From Streptomyces lavendulae subsp. lavendulae (GTDB lineage Bacteria > Actinomycetota > Actinomycetes > Streptomycetales > Streptomycetaceae), in assembly GCF_002803845.1 (NCBI RefSeq), contig NZ_CP024985.1, positions 434,001-498,000 on the forward strand: 64,000 nucleotides of DNA, read 5' to 3'. Made by a program: the position numbers and the translations under genes. Under the pieces are notes generated by a model. The model was given only the letters and a program-made list of their open reading frames with translations, ran no database searches and had not been told where the DNA came from. This document shows, in pieces, positions 61,208-64,000 of this stretch. Every line of letters starts with the position of its first letter. The first letter of the stretch is position 1.

Positions 61208-63910
61208 GTGGTGATCGGACGTCAGGACGAACGGGCGTTCATCGCCGAAGCCCTCTCATCGCGCACGGTGTCGTCGGTGCTGCTCCTCGGGGAGCCCGGG
61301 GTGGGCAAGACCCTGCTCCTGGACACCGCCGTCGAGGAGGCCGCCCGGGCGGGCGCCCAGGTGCTGCGCGTACGGGGCAACGCCGCCGAGGCCGAACTCG
61401 CCTTCGCCGGCCTGCACCAGTTGCTGCTGCCCGTCCTGGGCGGCGTCGACGGGTTGCCGCCCCGTCAGCGGGCCGCGCTGCTGGCGGCGTTCGGCCTCGG
61501 CGACGATCCGACCCCGCCCGACCTGATGATGATGAGCCTGGCCGTGCTCACCCTCACCTCCCAGACCGCCTCCACCGCCCGGCTGCTGCTGGCCGTGGAC
61601 GACGCCCAGTGGCTCGACCCCGGCAGCTGCCAGGTGCTCGGCTTCCTCGCCCGGCGCCTGGACGGCGAGTCGATCGGCCTGATCGTCGCCGCCCGCGGCT
61701 GCCGCCCCTACTGGCTCGACGCGGCCGTCCCGCAGCTGGTCGTGCCCCCGCTCCCGCCCGCGGAGGCGGAGGAACTCCTCGCCGCCCAGCCCGACGCACC
61801 CGTCGGCCCGGCCCGCCGCCATCTCCTCGACGCGGCCGCCGGCAACCCGCTGGCCCTGGTCGAGCTGGCGCGTACCGCCGCCCGCGACGGCGGGCTGCCC
61901 GCCACGGGACCCGTACCGGTCACCGATCTGCTGGAGCGGACCTTCGCCGCCCAGGTCGACGAACTGCCGGCAGCCACCCGCGCGGCGCTGGTGATCGCCG
62001 CCGCCGCCGAGGGCGCCGCCCTCGCCGATGTCCTCGCCGCGCTGCCGTCCGGCCCCGACACGGACGTGTGGCTGCCCGCCGAGCGCGCCGGGCTGGTGCG
62101 CCTCCAGGCCGACCGGATCAGCTTCCGCCACCCCCTGATCCGTTCCGCCATCTACGGCTCCGCCCCGTTCGCCGAGCGGCGCCGCGCCCACCTGGCGCTG
62201 GCGGCCGTCCTCGGAGCCGATCCCGACCGGCGGGCCTGGCAGCTGTCCGCCGCCACGGTCGCCCCCGACCCGGCGGTCTCGGGCGAGCTGGAGGGCACCG
62301 CCATGCGCGCCCTCAACCGGGGCGCCGTCGCCGAGACCGTGGCCGGACTCGTACGCTCCGCGCAGCTGAACCCCGTCGCGACCGAGCGGACCCGGCTGCT
62401 GTCGACCGCGGCCTACGCGGCCGTCGTCGCGGGTGACACCGACCGGGCCGAGGTCCTCGCCGCCGAGGCCTCCCGCCTCGAAGTGGGCCCGGACGCGCTG
62501 CGCTGGATATCGGCGCTCAGCGGCCTCGTCTCGATGCTGACCCTGCGGATGGAACGCGCCTTCGCGCTGGTGGTGCCCGACGAACTGCCCGGCTCGGCGC
62601 AGATCGACGCGGGCGTGTCCACGATCGCCACCGGTATCGCCTACCACTCGGGGATCCCCGCCCAGCGGGAGCGGATCCGGCCCATGCTCGCGGCGCGCGC
62701 CGACGACGACGGAATGGCGGCCCACCCCTTCCACCTGTGGGACACCGGGTGCACGGACCCGTTCGTCCACGGCGGGGCGATCCGCGCCCTGCTGCCCGCC
62801 GTCACCGCCGCCCCCGGCCTGCTCCCCACCGAACGGCACACGCTGGGCGTCCTGTGCCTGCTGCTCGACGAGACGGAGACGGCCGTCGGTCTGCTGGGCG
62901 AACTGGTCAATCCGCAGTGGGAGGACTCGGCCGACTTCCACGCCGGCACCACCGCCGCCGACCTGGCCTTCGCGAACCTCGACGCCGGCCGGTGGGCCGA
63001 CGCCCGCCTCGGTGTCGAGCGGCTCGCCGACCGGTTCCTCGCGGGCCGGCACACCCTCGGGCCCGCCCGCGCCCTGGCCGCGCTCGCCACCGTGTGCGCC
63101 CTCACCGGTACGCCCGAGACGGCCCTGCGCCACGCGGCGGCCGTCCTCGCGGTCACCGGGCCGGCCTGCGCGCTCGCCACCGTCGCCCGCGCCCACCGGG
63201 CCGCCGGGCTGGCGGCCACCGCCCTCGGCGACCACGTCGCGGCCCACCGCCACCTGCGGTCCCTGTACGACGGATCGGGGGCGCCGCTGCACTACCACCT
63301 GTCCTGCTACGGAGTCGGCGACCTCGTGGCCGCCGCCGTGCTCACCGGCCAGGCCGAGGAGGCCCGTACCGTGCTCGCCCGCGTCCATGCCGAGGTCGGG
63401 GACGGGGCCTCGGCGCGGTTGCGCCAGATCCTGCTGCGCGCCTCGGCGCTGCTCGCCGGACCGGCCGACGCCGGGCCGTACTTCCGGGAGGCGCTGGAGG
63501 ACCACGCGGGCGGGCGCTGGCCCTTCGAGCGCGGCCAGGTGTGGCTGGAGTACGGCGAATGGCTGCGCAGGCAGCGGCAGATCGCCGACGCCCGTGCGGC
63601 GCTGACGAAGGCCCGCGAGATCTTCGAGGGGCTCGGGGCCGGGTCCTGGGCGGCCCGCGCCGAGGCCGAACTGCGGGCGGCGGGCGTCGCCGTGGAGTCG
63701 GCCCGGCACAGCGCCCTGCGCTCCTTGACCCCGCAGCGGCAGCGGATCGTCCGCCTCGCCGCCCAGGGTCTGACCAACCGGGAGATCGGTGAGCGGCTGT
63801 TCCTCTCGCCGCGCACCGTGGGTACCCACCTCTACCAGGCCTTCCCCGTCCTCGGCGTGTCCGCGCGCAGCCAGCTGCGCGACGTCGTCGAGCAGGAACC
63901 GGGCGACTGA
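61208..63910 (+). CDS. LuxR-family LAL transcriptional regulator
   Basis: 900 residues from GTG 61208 (VVIGRQDERAFIAEA; CCAGGAG upstream; GTG 61211 is possible). Walker A GEPGVGKTLLL is at about 28-38 and Walker B RLLLAVDDAQWLD near 130. TPR-like helices fill the middle, and the C-terminus is a LuxR HTH (QGLTNREIGERLFLSPRTVG). It is the only undamaged LAL gene in the right-hand half. Target unknown; the P450 upstream is a candidate. The final 90 bp of the window hold no gene. Confidence 0.9.
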   Translation: MVIGRQDERAFIAEALSSRTVSSVLLLGEPGVGKTLLLDTAVEEAARAGAQVLRVRGNAAEAELAFAGLHQLLLPVLGGVDGLPPRQRAALLAAFGLGDDPTPPDLMMMSLAVLTLTSQTASTARLLLAVDDAQWLDPGSCQVLGFLARRLDGESIGLIVAARGCRPYWLDAAVPQLVVPPLPPAEAEELLAAQPDAPVGPARRHLLDAAAGNPLALVELARTAARDGGLPATGPVPVTDLLERTFAAQVDELPAATRAALVIAAAAEGAALADVLAALPSGPDTDVWLPAERAGLVRLQADRISFRHPLIRSAIYGSAPFAERRRAHLALAAVLGADPDRRAWQLSAATVAPDPAVSGELEGTAMRALNRGAVAETVAGLVRSAQLNPVATERTRLLSTAAYAAVVAGDTDRAEVLAAEASRLEVGPDALRWISALSGLVSMLTLRMERAFALVVPDELPGSAQIDAGVSTIATGIAYHSGIPAQRERIRPMLAARADDDGMAAHPFHLWDTGCTDPFVHGGAIRALLPAVTAAPGLLPTERHTLGVLCLLLDETETAVGLLGELVNPQWEDSADFHAGTTAADLAFANLDAGRWADARLGVERLADRFLAGRHTLGPARALAALATVCALTGTPETALRHAAAVLAVTGPACALATVARAHRAAGLAATALGDHVAAHRHLRSLYDGSGAPLHYHLSCYGVGDLVAAAVLTGQAEEARTVLARVHAEVGDGASARLRQILLRASALLAGPADAGPYFREALEDHAGGRWPFERGQVWLEYGEWLRRQRQIADARAALTKAREIFEGLGAGSWAARAEAELRAAGVAVESARHSALRSLTPQRQRIVRLAAQGLTNREIGERLFLSPRTVGTHLYQAFPVLGVSARSQLRDVVEQEPGD

Positions 63911-64000
63911 GGCGTCGACGACGTACGTCATGTGACGGATGGCCACGTCGGCGGCCGGCCCGAGAGTGGGAGCGGAACGACCGCACCGCAATCGGAGCCC

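Noticed and set aside
63911..64000. Short dyad GACGTACGTC at the right end as an operator
   Set aside because: Ten bases, no adjacent start codon in the window; expected by chance in GC-rich DNA.

Overview
The window is high-GC actinobacterial DNA, almost certainly from a Streptomyces or close relative. The evidence is strong third-position G/C, GTG starts, rare TTA codons, large LuxR/LAL regulators, a cytochrome P450, an F420-type oxidoreductase, DUF6480/DUF4232/SUKH proteins and IS5-family scars. There is no rRNA, tRNA, ribosomal protein or central-metabolism operon. With about a dozen decayed or frameshifted genes, this looks like accessory chromosome-arm DNA.

Layout. 0-7 kb: a ROK regulator (cut by the window edge) diverges from an APC amino-acid permease; then a carrier-protein/thioester-reductase scar of a lost NRPS, a DUF1304-TetR operon, and a divergent aldo/keto reductase and SDR with a downstream TetR gene, all three sharing one operator type. 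7-18 kb: an HxlR scrap, a three-helix-bundle protein, a LAL regulator divergent from an XRE/NB-ARC regulator, an alpha/beta hydrolase, a PhzS-like flavin monooxygenase followed by a MerR gene, and a Tat-exported hydrolase. 18-25 kb: a GAF/PAS/PP2C phosphatase, a secreted tripeptidyl-aminopeptidase-like hydrolase, a HEAT-like protein, and an RpiR regulator divergent from a DMT transporter. 25-34 kb: small orphan genes resembling immunity proteins (SUKH, DUF4262, HEAT-like), a GNAT acetyltransferase, a DUF4232 lipoprotein, DUF998, and many fragments.

34.9-41.3 kb is the most interesting block. A 1501-residue TPR-type/CHAT-protease protein is divergent from a small Cys-motif protein and a four-TM membrane protein. 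This is the organisation of a caspase-like (CATRA-type) conflict system. 41-46 kb: an allene-oxide-cyclase-like secreted protein, an SDR scrap, a tail-fibre-like repeat protein, an Lrp regulator, and a translationally coupled LLM oxidoreductase/deaminase pair. 46-52 kb: a dead IS5-type element, a membrane M48 metalloprotease with a partner gene, further IS remnants and a third SUKH gene. 52-64 kb: a broken MarR gene, a secreted CAP protein, a LAL regulator with three frameshifts, a secreted peptide ORF separated by one amber codon from a Fic domain, a LysR gene divergent from a cupin-DoxX pair, a P450, a deleted DUF4436 gene and an intact LAL regulator.

Several intact genes carry a TTA codon (LAL, XRE/NB-ARC, CHAT, M48), so they are candidates for bldA-dependent, development-linked expression. 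The many frameshifts could be real decay or indel errors in the sequence; this cannot be told from the sequence alone.
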